Part shown: piece by piece, positions 27,462-37,379 of the stretch
Numbering within the stretch: the first letter of the stretch is position 1
Layout of the letters: every line of letters starts with the position of its first letter
Assembly: GCA_947034895.1 (NCBI GenBank)
Contig: OX344763.1
Span: 32,549,025 to 32,613,024 of the forward strand
Direction of reading: 5' to 3'
DNA length: 64,000 nt
From: Rhytidiadelphus loreus
Lineage: Eukaryota > Streptophyta > Bryopsida > Hypnales > Hylocomiaceae
The notes under the pieces: model-generated
Told to the model about the DNA's origin: nothing
The model's input: only the letters and a program-made list of their open reading frames with translations
Databases searched by the model: none
Translations under genes and position numbers: made by a program

Positions 27462-28522
27462 GTGGATATCCTAATTTAGTGGTGTATAATCTTGTGTGAA
27501 TGAAATGCAATTTGTTTATCTATAAACACAATAAACAAATGCATAAGAGAAAAAAATGAGGTCTCTATATGACGACCAAAACAAACCAACAATCAACAAT
27601 CACGTGACACATTATATTTATATTTTTTTAACATTTAAAAAGTATATATTTGGGCTTTAGAGAGAACTTGGTCAAGAGTCTAGTGGCCCTCTTTGACACC
27701 CCCAATTTTTTGTAATGGCATATGGCAAATGGCTCATGGAATATTGCTCATTTTAAAATAATTGACATTTGTAATAGTTGTAGCAATTGAGTGATGTCTA
27801 GTTGATGTTTTTTAATATTGGAATGTAATTTGTACAAGGGATTGAAGATTTCATCCGAGGCAGAAATGACTAATGGAATAATTCATTTGTTAATTTTGTC
27901 GGGTTAGAGGGTAATCTATGTACATTACCATTACTTTTTCTAATATTGGAATGTAATTTGTACATGGAATTGAAGATTTCATCCAAGGCAAGAATGACTA
28001 ATGGAATAATTCATTTGTTAATTTTGTCGGGTTAGAGAGTACTCTACATTACCATTACTTCAGGCTCCATGTGTCTATTGGATAGACATATATTTAGATG
28101 AACTATTATGCTCATTTTGGTTTTCAGAAATGCAGCTTGGAGTCTTTAAAAGTCTCAAATTAACAAATTTAGTGCTTAATTACAATTTTCATAGTTTACA
28201 TTGATTTCCACAGATAATTCTTGCCCTAACAATGATCAATTGTGCTTTGGGGGCTCAAAGTGCAAATATATTAGAGGAGATGTGGAATCAAGGACCTTGT
28301 AGACATTGCTACTTCCCTATGAGCACCATTCCTAGTGATATAGGTTGGGTTGAACATATTACAAAGATCTCTGAGCATACTTTAAGATTGATAACGCACA
28401 GTTGACCTATAAGAAGGTTGTGGAATTCAATTCAATTCTTAACCGGGAAAGGAAGACAACAATTCTTGAATGAAACCAGGGAACCAGGTCTTATTCTTGA
28501 AACCTGTATCATGTCCATTTGA
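27462..28522 (+). repeat. Satellite copy 13, right part, truncated
   Basis: Resumes the unit at GTGGATATCC and stays nearly identical to the inner copies for about 770 bp. It then diverges from 28350 and ends at CATGTCCATTTGA, about 110 bp short of a full unit. A diverged patch also lies at 27545-27605. The near-identical middle inside an edge copy suggests gene conversion or a recent insertion of the 4.3-kb element. Confidence 0.9.
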
Positions 28523-28858
28523 GTACATATCCAAACTAATAATAGAAAGTTGCAGTTCATAAAGTGCATAATCACACGAAACCTAAACGACCTTCTATTT
28601 AGATACTCCCTAGTTAGCTTGAAATGCGACAGCCAGATATCCGGATGAAGGCTGTCCAGCATGACGTTTCAGTTCTGAGTCTCTCCCAGCCACATCTGAG
28701 TGGGTCTTGACGTGATCGAAATTCCAATTAGGAGCTGCAGTCAAGCAAGGCAACCAAATTGATGATTGATGATTTAGAAAATAGTATCGAGTCAAAAGTG
28801 AAAATTAAAAATGGGTCTACAAGGGTGCACAGGAAATGAGTTATGCCGTAGTAATCTT

Positions 28859-29345
28859 AATTTTGACAAGTCCAGCATATATAATTTGAGATATGAAATT
28901 CACCAGGACCTCTGTGCAACACATAAGCACGGTGAACACACAGCTTCACATCCTTGAAAAATGGCAGATTTCAGTGACATGAAATATCACATCTGTACCC
29001 GTTCAATCTAGTTTGTAGAGCTCTGGGCACTAGAACGTCACAATTTTAATAGTTTAAAACACGCCATTTTAACGAACATGATCATAGACATAATCAAGCA
29101 TTCTGATGTTTGACGAAGTGGAGTGACACTACCAGCATTGAAATGCGTATTTGTCTTATGGTACTGGAGACTTCAGTCGGCAATTAACAACTGTTCAGCA
29201 GCAATCACGCCCAACAGATTCGTTCAATCATCTAGAATTTGAAACTCCACTTGCATGTCTGCGTGTCCCAATTCCGTTCTTGCTAGGTGCCCTGTCGACA
29301 TGCTTATAGCTTCTTCATCATGTCTTGGTTATCTGTCACATCATG
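28859..29345 (-). other. Donor segment of the sequence captured by the Mutator-like element
   Basis: 487 bp whose reverse complement matches 35593-36074 at roughly 95% by eye. The match starts at CATGATGTGACAG and ends at GACTTGTCAAA. It lies about 0.7-1.2 kb downstream of the LBD stop codon. The copy here keeps CpG sites that are TpG or CpA in the element, so this is the more conserved, likely source copy. Confidence 0.85.
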
Positions 29346-29705
29346 TAGCTGGAGTGACAATTCATCTCAGGATATTTACATGTGAATCATCCCTCCCATG
29401 CTGAAATTTGAAATACATTCATTCGAAAATCTCACATGCCCACCAATTAATCGTGTTGCACTTCAAAGCTACTTATTGGCATTTTTGCTTCAGTAGATCT
29501 AGAGTCTTCATACGTGCACACATCGTTTGGGATTATATCACCACTCATCAACCTACTGAGTGACCACTGTCATCTCCAGAGTTATAAGTTTGCAGTAATT
29601 TCAAAGGAAATACAGTCACTCCTATTGAGAATCGTAACTTTAAGACATTCATCATCAGCTGAAATCATTGAATGCAGAAGTTCGACTTCCAGACCAAAGG
29701 TCTCG

Positions 29706-29711
29706 TTTATT
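29706..29711 (-). terminator. Possible polyadenylation signal AATAAA of the LBD gene
   Basis: AATAAA on the minus strand, 345 nt beyond the LBD stop codon at 30056. Plant signals are loose, so this is only a candidate. If used, the captured segment at 28859-29345 lies outside the LBD mRNA. Confidence 0.3.
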
Positions 29712-30055
29712 CGTATTGAAATGCTTGCTAGGTTAGAGCTTTACTAAAAAACAATCGACTGGTTCAACATGCCCAGATCGAGTTAGGTCTTAATTTGAAA
29801 CCTGCCATAAAACAGAATTGTATTTAAATGAAATGGGAAATCTATGAAAGACACATACAAAGGTTCTCCTTTCCATGTCGGCGCCCTAATATTTGAATAA
29901 ATGAATCCGTGACTAATCCAGCTTGGATCCTACGAAGGGTAGTGTTGATCGAACATAGGATCCAAGACATCTATCCAGTTTCATGAGTTGTTTCTACAGA
30001 CTGAAGATATCATCAGCCTCGCTAAGCAGCTAGGTGAATAATGAATGGGATTCTT

Positions 30056-31286
30056 CTACAGGTACTGATTAGTGAGCGACAAATGAACTCCTGCACTCCG
30101 AAGTTCAGGATCGGCCACATGGGATGAATGGTTGTTTAAAGGATCCAAGACTTGTAAGGCGGACACAGACCTTAGAGGGTCAACATGACGGCCTACATGA
30201 GTATCAACAAGCGGATTGTAAAAAGCACGGCTGTCGAGATCACCTGCAACTGCATAGCTAGTGCTTCCCTCATGTTGCACGGAGCCAAGGTTTTGATGTT
30301 CACCCATATGAAGCGAGCCCCCAGAATCATACCTCATGTTTCCCATGCTACTCCTGCTGTAAGGATCGGACTCCAATTTAATTGGTTGCCCAATAATATC
30401 TTGCAAAGCTGAATCTTGATCCACTAAATACCTTCAATGACAAGAAGAGAAGTTCAATTATGATACATTGTAAGTTAAATTGTTAGTTTAAAATGAAGTT
30501 TAAACAATGCCTATCTTGTAGACGAAATTTATTTTAAAGATTGCTTACCTTGCATGATCGTGATATGCTCCATGTGATGCTCTACTGTCCTGATAAGTCA
30601 TCAAATGTCCAGGCATGGGATCATGAAAACTCCCGTGCCCGCCCTGGTGTCCACCCTGTTGTGACGTACTCGCATTGTATTGCGACTGAACATGGTGATA
30701 GTGATAACCTGCCTGGTTCCCTGGATGCTGATGTGCATAACTGTGATGTAAAAACGAAGCAGCATGCTGCTGTTCTAATAGATACAAGTGATCCCTCGCT
30801 ACTGCAAGCTCATCCTTGAGTTTATTAACTTGGCTCTGCAACAAGTGGATAATTCCCAAACATCCATGCACTGGATCCTTTTCTCTCGTATCCGCTTCAT
30901 ATACAATCGACTTAACAGTGTCCTCGCGCTTGTCTGGATCGACCTGACGTAGAATGCGCAATATGCTACTGACTCCAAACAACCTGTGCACATTCAGAAA
31001 TCTCTTCGGCTGGTCAGGAGGAAAGTAGGGCGCTAAGGGGCAATCAGCTGCACATTTGCGACGCTGGTATTTGCATGCCGCGCAAGCTGTGTTTGCACCA
31101 ACTGGTGACGTAACAGATGACGGTCCCGCTCCTCCCGTCACGACTCTTTCCCCTGCACATAGTCAAGGTATTTCAGTCTCTCAACATTCATCTGCATTTG
31201 AGTAACAGAAATCATTTTTCACTTCCATAAACCTTTAGAGGTCCATCGTTATTACCTGGAGAGGAAATCCTTAAAGGTCCGCTCAT
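30056..31286 (-). CDS. LOB-domain (LBD, class I) transcription factor
   Basis: DNA-binding plant transcription factor of the LATERAL ORGAN BOUNDARIES domain family, acting in the nucleus. Three coding exons: 31286-31256, 31152-30549, 30431-30056, giving 336 residues. Introns of 103 and 117 nt are bounded by CAG|GTAATA...TGCAG and AAG|GTAAGC...TGAAG, and the frame is kept at both joins. The ATG at 31286 has an in-frame TGA 15 nt upstream. LOB domain about residues 32-133: the CX2CX6CX3C zinc-finger block at C34, C37, C44, C48 (CAACKYQRRKC); a GAS-type block with FGVSS near 69; DPVHG at 103-107; and the LX6LX3LX6L coiled coil at L115, L122, L126, L133, which marks class I. The tail is rich in His, Gln, Ser and Tyr. 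KYQRRKC and FGV recall the LBD22/LBD27 group, but I do not assign an orthologue. It is the only gene here I recognise with confidence. Confidence 0.93.
30432..30548 (-). other. LBD intron 2 (117 nt)
   Basis: Donor GTAAGC at 30548, acceptor AG at 30433-30432 after the pyrimidine-rich stretch ACTTCTCTTCTTGTCATTG. The split codon AG|G encodes Arg212. Without splicing, translation would stop at the TAA in the donor (30547-30545), so exon 3 is only reached by removing this intron. Confidence 0.85.
31153..31255 (-). other. LBD intron 1 (103 nt)
   Basis: Donor GTAATA at 31255, acceptor TGCAG ending at 31153. It joins a 31-nt first coding exon (MSGPLRISSP) to the LOB-domain exon, with codon G|GG encoding Gly11. 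A short first exon just before the C block is common in this family. Confidence 0.8.
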
Positions 31287-32720
31287 CTTAACAGATCTTC
31301 AAGCGGAGATCAAATGGCGGTATAACTGTATAAGAATCCAGTCATTCCTACAATACCGAATCCTCTTGTGCGAATGCAGACATTCCTTGTCTGATTTCGG
31401 TGACCGCCTGGCGTAAAAGTTGTCAGCCCCCCGGGAAACGACTTGACAAAAGCTTGAAAAGATCACGGTAAGTAGACTTGTAAAAAGTGCAGCCACCCTT
31501 CCTTCAACTAGCAGTTGGTGAGGGCTAAAACTGGAGTTTAAACTGTTCTGAATCAACCAGTCCAATAATCTCTACTCGTCTCATACACGGAGAGGAAAGT
31601 TTATCAGCTAACTTTATCCTAGAAATGGGGGAAAATACAATGAAAAGAGATTGTTACGCTCAACAAGATCCACAAAATTGTTGACTCCAAGCAAAGCCGC
31701 AGTTCGAAAGCGAGATCTTACTACCCGAACACACTTCCTCTCCAGATTATCGTCAAGCTTCTCCACTACCACTTCATGACATCAGCAAAACGAAAAGCGC
31801 AGGAGGGAAAAGAATTTCGTCACGGAAACTATCGGCACGTTTCTCTCTGCTCCTTCATCATGACAATAGCCAAAAAAACAAGGGCGCACGAGGGCGGGAT
31901 TCTCGACTAAACCAAAACCTCAACCCCGAGAACAGCTGCAAAAAAAGTCTGCACACTCACACTCCCTAATCCGTACCGGCACTACTCCTGCGCCTACTCT
32001 CATGGCGCACCCCGGAGCGTCCTCGCGAGCGTCGGGCGGCTAGAAAAATTGCACGGAACCAGCGAATGTGTCCGAGGCCAGGGAACCGAAAAGGAAAGAC
32101 ACGCCAGGGACTCGAGAGAGATTCGAGAATTAGCAGCTTGGTGAGGACGGGCGATCTGTTGTAAGTTAGTAGGCTGATTATCCTACGCGCGGCAACCGGG
32201 GATAGCTAGGGAGCTAAGCTAAGCTAGTGGACCGTCGGAGCGATGGAGCCACCCCGATGGCGGCAGGGAGCGACGTTCGCCGGACCTCACTAGCTGGCTG
32301 ACTGGCTCCCTAGCCACCGCGAGAAGGGAGGGGCAAGGTGCAAGACAGCCACAAGCGGAAAAGCGGAAGATCGAGTCGGACATGTGTAGGACTGCAGTTA
32401 AGAGCGGCCTTTCCTGCGGTGCCGTCTCCACTGGCCCGTTCTTCTCGCCATCATGCTACTGCTGCTGCTGCCGAGTCTAGCTTCGCTTCGTTTCGTCTTC
32501 ACCACGGCCACAGGGATTCAGTAGTACGCCATCGCCAGCCAGCTTCTTCTGTCTTCTTCAGTTCCTTCACTGGCTTTCAGTTGGCAAGGACTGAAGTGGA
32601 GCCTCGTCCCCGCGGCTTGCTTTTCCATCTGCAGTCGCTTTCAACCGCCCTGCGGTCCCCCCCTCTGAATCTCCAGTTCCTTTCAGGGTTCGTTCATACT
32701 TACCCACTTGCTCTTTAGAA
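31287..32720 (-). promoter_or_regulatory. CpG-rich 5' region of the LBD gene (5' UTR and promoter, limits unknown)
   Basis: About 1.4 kb upstream of the LBD start, much richer in G+C and CpG than the rest of the window, especially 31960-32700. The frames on both strands here (for example plus 32338-32718) are low complexity and typical of GC-rich DNA. A strong 5' splice signal GTAAGTATG lies on the minus strand at 32703, which could begin an intron in the 5' leader. No clear TATA box was found, so the transcription start is not placed. Confidence 0.55.
31632..31799 (+). other. LBD upstream segment also present at 40151-40371 and 44347-44369
   Basis: Carries ATACAATGAAAAGA, CACAAAATTGTTGACTCCAA, GCCGCAGTTCGAAA, GCGAGATCTTACTACCC and CAAAACGAAAAGCG. 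The same string of blocks occurs 8.5 kb away, where it is split by a CACTA element and has 76 extra bases after GTTCGAAA. The copy here keeps CpGs lost in the other. Confidence 0.85.
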
Positions 32721-32827
32721 ATGATTCCCGGCCTCTTATTTCTTTCTAAGAAAATGGGGGTTCTAATTTCTTTCGGGATACACGTGGTAAATATGGAACA
32801 TTGACATTGGGAAATACTATTTAGTGA

Positions 32828-32857
32828 TTCTCTCTGTCTCTCTCTTTTTCCTTTTTT
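32828..32857. repeat. CT-rich tract (GA-rich on the LBD strand)
   Basis: CTCTCTGTCTCTCTC followed by T-rich sequence. On the minus strand it is a GAGA-type tract just upstream of the CpG-rich LBD 5' region. Such tracts are frequent in plant core promoters and bind GAGA-type factors; here this is inference only. Confidence 0.5.
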
Positions 32858-33164
32858 TGCTAAATATTGGCAGATTGTGACCAAAACTTGTGTGTAGGAA
32901 CAATGAGGAAAATGGTATCCCACCCACCCACCCACCTCCAAAGTCTCTTGTCCCAGAATTTCTACCATGGATTAGGCCTTTTCATACTGTGTTTGATATT
33001 GGTTTTTCATTTTTTTTAAAACACTAATTTACAAGATTCACTTCACTGGGCACCCTTCACTAAATTCTTTGAAACACTTACCCATTAAAAAAAAAATGCC
33101 CAGAGCAATGCTGGTGAAAATAGAACCATTGCAACAACCAAGCAGGATAGGATATGGCATGTTC

Positions 33165-33581
33165 TAAGGTAGTATGCTCTAAAAGCGACCATTTAAGAGC
33201 TGGTCCAACTTTTTTTATATAGGCTTACATGAACAGAATTATTTTTAGACCATTTTTCAGAGAAAGAGAAATGGATGTGGAAACTAACACAAGTGGTTTT
33301 GTATTTTTCCAAGCATTTTTGAATTACTTATAAATTTTCAAAGATTCAGGGCATAGGCTCTTATTTGTGATCATAGGTCTCCCCAAATCTGTCTACTTGC
33401 AATTTGTAAACAGATGTGCAGAAATCAAAGGCAATGATTGGCTCTTGCAATAGAAAAATAATTTTTTCTCAATGCATTTAATTGCTACAGTGATTCATTT
33501 AAGGATCACCCTGTCTCCATTCTTCACCTCAAAATAGGGACGGTTTGAAGAAGGCGAATGCTTTTAGAGCATACTACCTTA
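33165..33581. mobile_element. Small TIR element (MITE-like, ~417 bp)
   Basis: AAGGTAGTATGCTCTAAAAG at the left end is exactly inverted at the right end (33560-33580, CTTTTAGAGCATACTACCTT). The interior is non-coding. A target duplication could not be fixed (left flank TTCT, right flank AATT), so the superfamily is open. Confidence 0.7.
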
Positions 33582-35141
33582 ATTTGCACCATGATCCAGT
33601 TTGTAGCTTCACCTAGTGTTGGGGATTGAGATTTTTTTAGATTTTACCAGCAATTTCCCTTCAATCTCCACTATGTACTGTGATTACAGGGAAATTGGTT
33701 TGGCCTCCTCGCACCCCCAAGACACAACCAGAGCCTTTGATCTTGTTCAGAAAAAAATCCCACCTCCACCCCTTACCGTAGATTTGAATCAGATTCATTT
33801 TCAGATTTGTGTGAATGCATCATTGTGACACACCTAGTTCCCCCCCCCCCCCACACACCTTTGTTGATTCTAAGAAAATAATTTCCCCTCTACCTCTTTG
33901 TCACCATTGATCTTGAAAAATAAGAAATACGGATACAGATTTGTACTTTTTGAGATATGATATGGGATATGGGATGGTACAGACACAGATATGGATACAT
34001 ACAAGAAATACAAATAAATACACGAGTCATTAACCCATATCATTTGTCCATACAAGTTGGTTTGAAAAATATAAGTATGATTAGAGGGGGGGGGGTATTC
34101 AAATAAAAATTAATTACATTTTGAATTAATTTCTGAATTAATTCAAAATGAGCACTTTATGAGTCAAAATGAGTGACTATCCACCCAAAGTAGAGCACAC
34201 ACAATGATGCGTACAATCTATTTGCCCACATTGAACTAGTTTTTCGAGTACCAAGTCCAGTTATTTTCTCTATTTTTTATAATTCTAAATAGAAAGAAAA
34301 AAAAATTAACGATTTTTCCACCAGTTTTTGCCTATGTTTTTCAAATTGCAATTGAACCATGCTAACTTTGAACTAGCCACTGATTTTTCCCAATCACCAT
34401 TGCATTCATGAAATCAATAGTGAGCGGTTGTTTTGTTTTCTGTCATTTATACCAAATTGCAATTGAACCATGCCCCAATCCTAACCCCCAAACCAATACA
34501 ACAATGGAGTCAGCATTCAATTTGAAGTTGCAGCCCTGATTTGTCCCATTAGTTGCTGGAGTTTTGTTTGATGCATGAGCCGGGTAATAACCAGCTGAAC
34601 AAAGTCAGTCAGAAAGGGGTGCCAGTGGCCAAGGTGAACCGACCCCCTCGCTCGTCTCAGATTTCATACCTAGGGAAAATTTATTTGCAACACATCAAAA
34701 AATTTGGAAATTTGAAATTAATATTTGCAATTTGAAGACCTCACATAGGTGTGAGCAGTGTAGAAAATAGATTAATCAAGCACAAAAAAGGGATTTTTTT
34801 TTGAACATGTGCTCTCGGAAAACAACAACTTGAGACTTTAGGAAGACTAGCCAAAGCCATGGAGATCATTGACCCCCTCATCGTCCCATCCAAGGACAAA
34901 TGTAAAAAATTTCCCCTATTTTGTGCCACACAAATTTTGTTTCTCTTCACTTTTCCAAGCTAATTGGAGGCCTTTGGTTGCAAATATGAATTCAAAACTT
35001 GCAAGTTTCATCACGGGTCGCAAATTTTTTTTTTAAAATCAAGTGTTTTCTAAGGGGGCAAAACATTGGGCAATCCTCCCTGACCATGACTGAAGGGGGT
35101 GATTCACTCCGGCCATGTACGGTACAGTGGGAAACTTATTG
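33582..35141. other. Intergenic stretch with homopolymer runs and degenerate repeats
   Basis: No gene recognised. A run of 13 C lies at 33840-33852 and a run of 10 G at 34086-34095. The segment at 34961-35025 (CCTTTGGTTGCAAATATGAA) has diverged direct and inverted relatives at 36806-36861 and 37860-37905, so the Mutator-like element landed in an older dispersed repeat. Confidence 0.45.
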
Positions 35142-35150
35142 TTTGTTAAT

Positions 35151-35594
35151 GTGTGACATTAAATCGAACATACGAAGGTGGGACCGGCCTATGTGGCGCC
35201 CGGGTCAAGCCACAGGCCAGGCCAGCCTACCTTCATCCACACACAAACCCGACGGACGGAGCGACGGAACAACCTCATCGACGTCCTCGTCCTGCACAAA
35301 CACAGGACCTGTAGGACACGATCCTATAGGACAACGATTTTGGAAAATTTAATTTACGTCCTACGCAGGGGGGGGGCGGCGGGTTTAGGATTTAGGGCGG
35401 CGGTTTAGGTTTTCGGAGTCTTCTTTTAACTATGAACTTATTTACATATCCCATATTCTTGTGTTACCTTCTAACACCCCGTGTGTATATAATAAGTTGT
35501 CTTTTCAACTCATACCACAAATCATGCATGAATGACTTTTGAAGCAAAGTAAAATAGATGTGGTGGCATGCCACATCAACATGTGCCTATTTCA
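35151..35594 (+). repeat. Left terminal inverted repeat of the Mutator-like element
   Basis: Runs inward from GTGTGACATTAAATCG through a GC-rich block (GGACCTGTAGGACACGATCC, then GGGCGGCGGGTTTAGG) to GTGGCATGCCACATCAACAT and ends at TATTTCA. Its inner half resembles sequence inside the CACTA element further right. Confidence 0.9.
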
Positions 35595-36074
35595 TGATGT
35601 GACAGATAACCAAGACATGATGAAGTAGCTATAAGCATATCAACAAGGCACCTAGCAAGAACGGAATTTGGACACACAGACATGCAAGTGGAGTTTCAAA
35701 TTCTAGATGATTGAACGAATCTGTTGGGCATGATTGTTGCTGAATAGTTGCTAATTGCCGACTGAAGTCTCCAGTACCATAAGACAAATACGCATTTCAA
35801 TGCTGGTAGTGTCACTCCACTTCGTCAAACATCAGAATGCTTGATTATGTCTGTGATCATGTTCGTTAAAATGATGTGTTTTAAACTGTTAAAATTGTGA
35901 CGTTCTAATGTCCAGAGCTCTACAAACTAGAACGGGTACAGATGTGATATTTCATGTCACTGAAATCCGCCATTTTTCAAGGATGTGAATCTGTTTGTTC
36001 ATCGTGTTTATGTATTGCACAGAGGTCCTGGTGAATTTCATATCTCAAATTATATATGCTCGACTTGTCAAATT
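35593..36074 (+). other. Captured segment (copy of 28859-29345)
   Basis: Begins CATGATGTGACAGATAACC and ends GACTTGTCAAATT. Most of its differences from the donor are transitions, many at former CpG sites (GTCGAC to ATCAAC, CACGCAG to CACACAG, GGCGTG to GGCATG, CACCGT to CATCGT). The left junction shares a few bases (CA) with the end of the inverted repeat, as expected for capture by template switching or gap repair. Confidence 0.88.
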
Positions 36075-36160
36075 ATATATGCTGGATTTGTTTTTGTAAA
36101 ACTTTGAAGAAAATTGTTTGGACTTGGTCCTTCTCTAATTTAAAAAAAAAATCATCCATT

Positions 36161-36602
36161 TGAAATAGGCCCATGTTGATGTGGCATGCCACCATATCTA
36201 TTTCACTTTGCTTCAAAAGCCATTCATGCATGATTTGTGGTATGAGTTGAAAAGACAACTTATTATATACACACGGGGTGGTAGAAAGTAATACAAGAAT
36301 ATGGGATATGTAAATAAGTTCATAGTTAAAAGAAGACTCCGAAAACCTAAACTGCCGCCCTAAATCCTAAACCCGCCGCCCCCCCTGCGTAGGACGTAAA
36401 TTAAATTTTCCAAAATCGTTGTCCTACAGGATCGTGTCCTACAGGTCCTGTGTTTGTGCAGGACGAGGACGTCGACGAGGTTGTTCTGTCGCTCTGTCCG
36501 TCGGGTTTGTATGTGGACGGAAGTACGCTAGCCTAGCTCGTGACCTAGCCCGGGTGCCACGTAGGCCGATCCCACCTTCGTATGTTCGATTTAATGTCGC
36601 AC
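36161..36602 (-). repeat. Right terminal inverted repeat of the Mutator-like element
   Basis: Mirror of the left arm, beginning inside at TGAAATAGGCCCATGTTG and ending ATTTAATGTCGCAC. A plus-strand frame at 36419-36610 lies in its GC-rich part and is not a gene. Confidence 0.9.
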
Positions 36603-36611
36603 TTTGTTAAT

Positions 36612-37379
36612 CCCATAGATGGAACTGAACTAAAGTCCCTTGCCAACCAACTCAACTGGCTTATCAACTAACTCACCCCCATGTCATGTGAAGAAAATCG
36701 AGACCACTAGCACAACCGGGGCAAACTGCCCCTCTTCTAGTCGGCCAGGGAAGATTGACCCCATATTTTATGTTTGATTCATTTATCTTCTACTCTTCTC
36801 CTACCTAATTGGTTGCAAATTTGAATTCAGTATTTGAAAATTTTATCATACGTGGCAAATAAAAAATTTCAACCTTTTTCAGGAGGACGAGAAAAAGGGG
36901 CCGTTCACCCCAGCCATGTATAGAAGAGGGCTCATAAACCGCTCAGGCTTTTGCACCTGTCCACTAGGAGGCTCTGAAATGGATAGTTGATTGTGAGAAA
37001 ATGAATTGTGGATTACATTCAGTAATGTTTAATTGTAAGTTGGAACTAAACTGAATTAAGATGTGTTTTGCATGATTTAGAGAGAGCCATGAACACTTTA
37101 AGTTGTCATTTGATCCATTCACTGGTGTTTTTATATTCTTTGTCTGTGTGCGTAATGAGCGACTGATGCACTTTTGCCTTGTAAAAATTGCCAAAATTTC
37201 ATTTTCATTGTGAAAATTCTGAAAAAAATTTGAAATAACAGCTCCTCTTCTTTCTCTAGCCATGAAAAAAAATTACATACTTTCAGTTTTACTGGCTTCT
37301 CCAAATAGGCCTATCTTTCCTTACATGCACCATCACAGAGCCTTCTACCTTAAACTTAGTAAAGGAGTCCATAGAGGGT
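36612..37379. other. Intergenic stretch, no gene seen
   Basis: AT-rich. It includes a diverged relative (36806-36920) of the sequence just left of the Mutator-like element, ending in CCAGCCATGTA against CCGGCCATGTA at 35110-35120. The minus-strand frame at 36964-37263 has no recognisable domain. Confidence 0.4.

Larger units (their letters stand above)
3547..28522 (+). repeat. Tandem array of a 1599-bp satellite unit (12 full copies plus one split copy)
   Basis: A long head-to-tail array. Unit starts, set arbitrarily at TTGATTCACATG, are 3547, 5145, 6744, 8343, 9942, 11541, 13140, 14739, 16338, 17937, 19536, 21135 and 22734. The spacing is exactly 1599 bp from copy 2 onward. Copies 2 to 12 look identical wherever I compared them. 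Copy 1 has several substitutions and is 1 bp shorter; copy 13 is split by a 4.3-kb element and loses its last ~110 bp. The AT-rich unit holds an internal duplication and exon-like open stretches. Identical inner copies with diverged edge copies are what unequal crossing-over or recent amplification produces. Centromeric, heterochromatic or simple local amplification cannot be told apart here. Confidence 0.95.
28523..30055. other. Low-repeat sequence downstream of the LBD gene
   Basis: About 1.5 kb with a more even base composition than the surrounding AT-rich DNA, lying 3' of the LBD stop codon. No coding region is convincing: the plus-strand frame at 29514-29747 and the minus-strand frames at 28432-28795 have no recognisable domain. 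It may hold LBD 3' UTR and downstream regulatory DNA, or a non-coding transcript. Part of it (28859-29345) has been copied into the Mutator-like element at 35151-36602. Confidence 0.5.
35151..36602. mobile_element. Pack-MULE-like element with ~443-bp terminal inverted repeats and a captured host segment
   Basis: Flanked by exact 9-bp duplications TTTGTTAAT (35142-35150 and 36603-36611), the hallmark of Mutator-like elements. Ends GTGTGACATTAAATCG and CGATTTAATGTCGCAC. Long terminal inverted repeats: left 35151-35594, right 36161-36602, about 10% diverged, GC-rich in their outer part. The inside holds no transposase. It holds a copy of the DNA just downstream of the LBD gene (28859-29345, inverted relative to the genome and thus in LBD-sense orientation on the plus strand) plus ~86 bp of filler. 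That fits the Pack-MULE definition: a non-autonomous Mutator-like element carrying a host fragment. Transcription of either arm into the captured piece could give antisense RNA, but this is inference. Confidence 0.92.

Noticed and set aside
3547..28522. CRISPR-like or bacterial origin of the repeat array
   Set aside because: Unit length of 1.6 kb without spacers, and a plant gene with introns next to it.
30545..30819. Plus-strand frame overlapping the LBD exon 2
   Set aside because: Antisense shadow of the LBD coding exon; the LOB-domain motifs are all on the minus strand.
31299..31565. Minus-strand frame just upstream of the LBD start
   Set aside because: It begins at a TTG, not an ATG, and ends at the in-frame TGA upstream of the LBD ATG. 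No evidence that it is translated.
32338..32968. Opposed 126- and 133-codon frames in the CpG-rich region
   Set aside because: Low-complexity Ser/Arg/Leu or Lys/Glu content typical of open frames in GC-rich leader DNA. No domain recognised.
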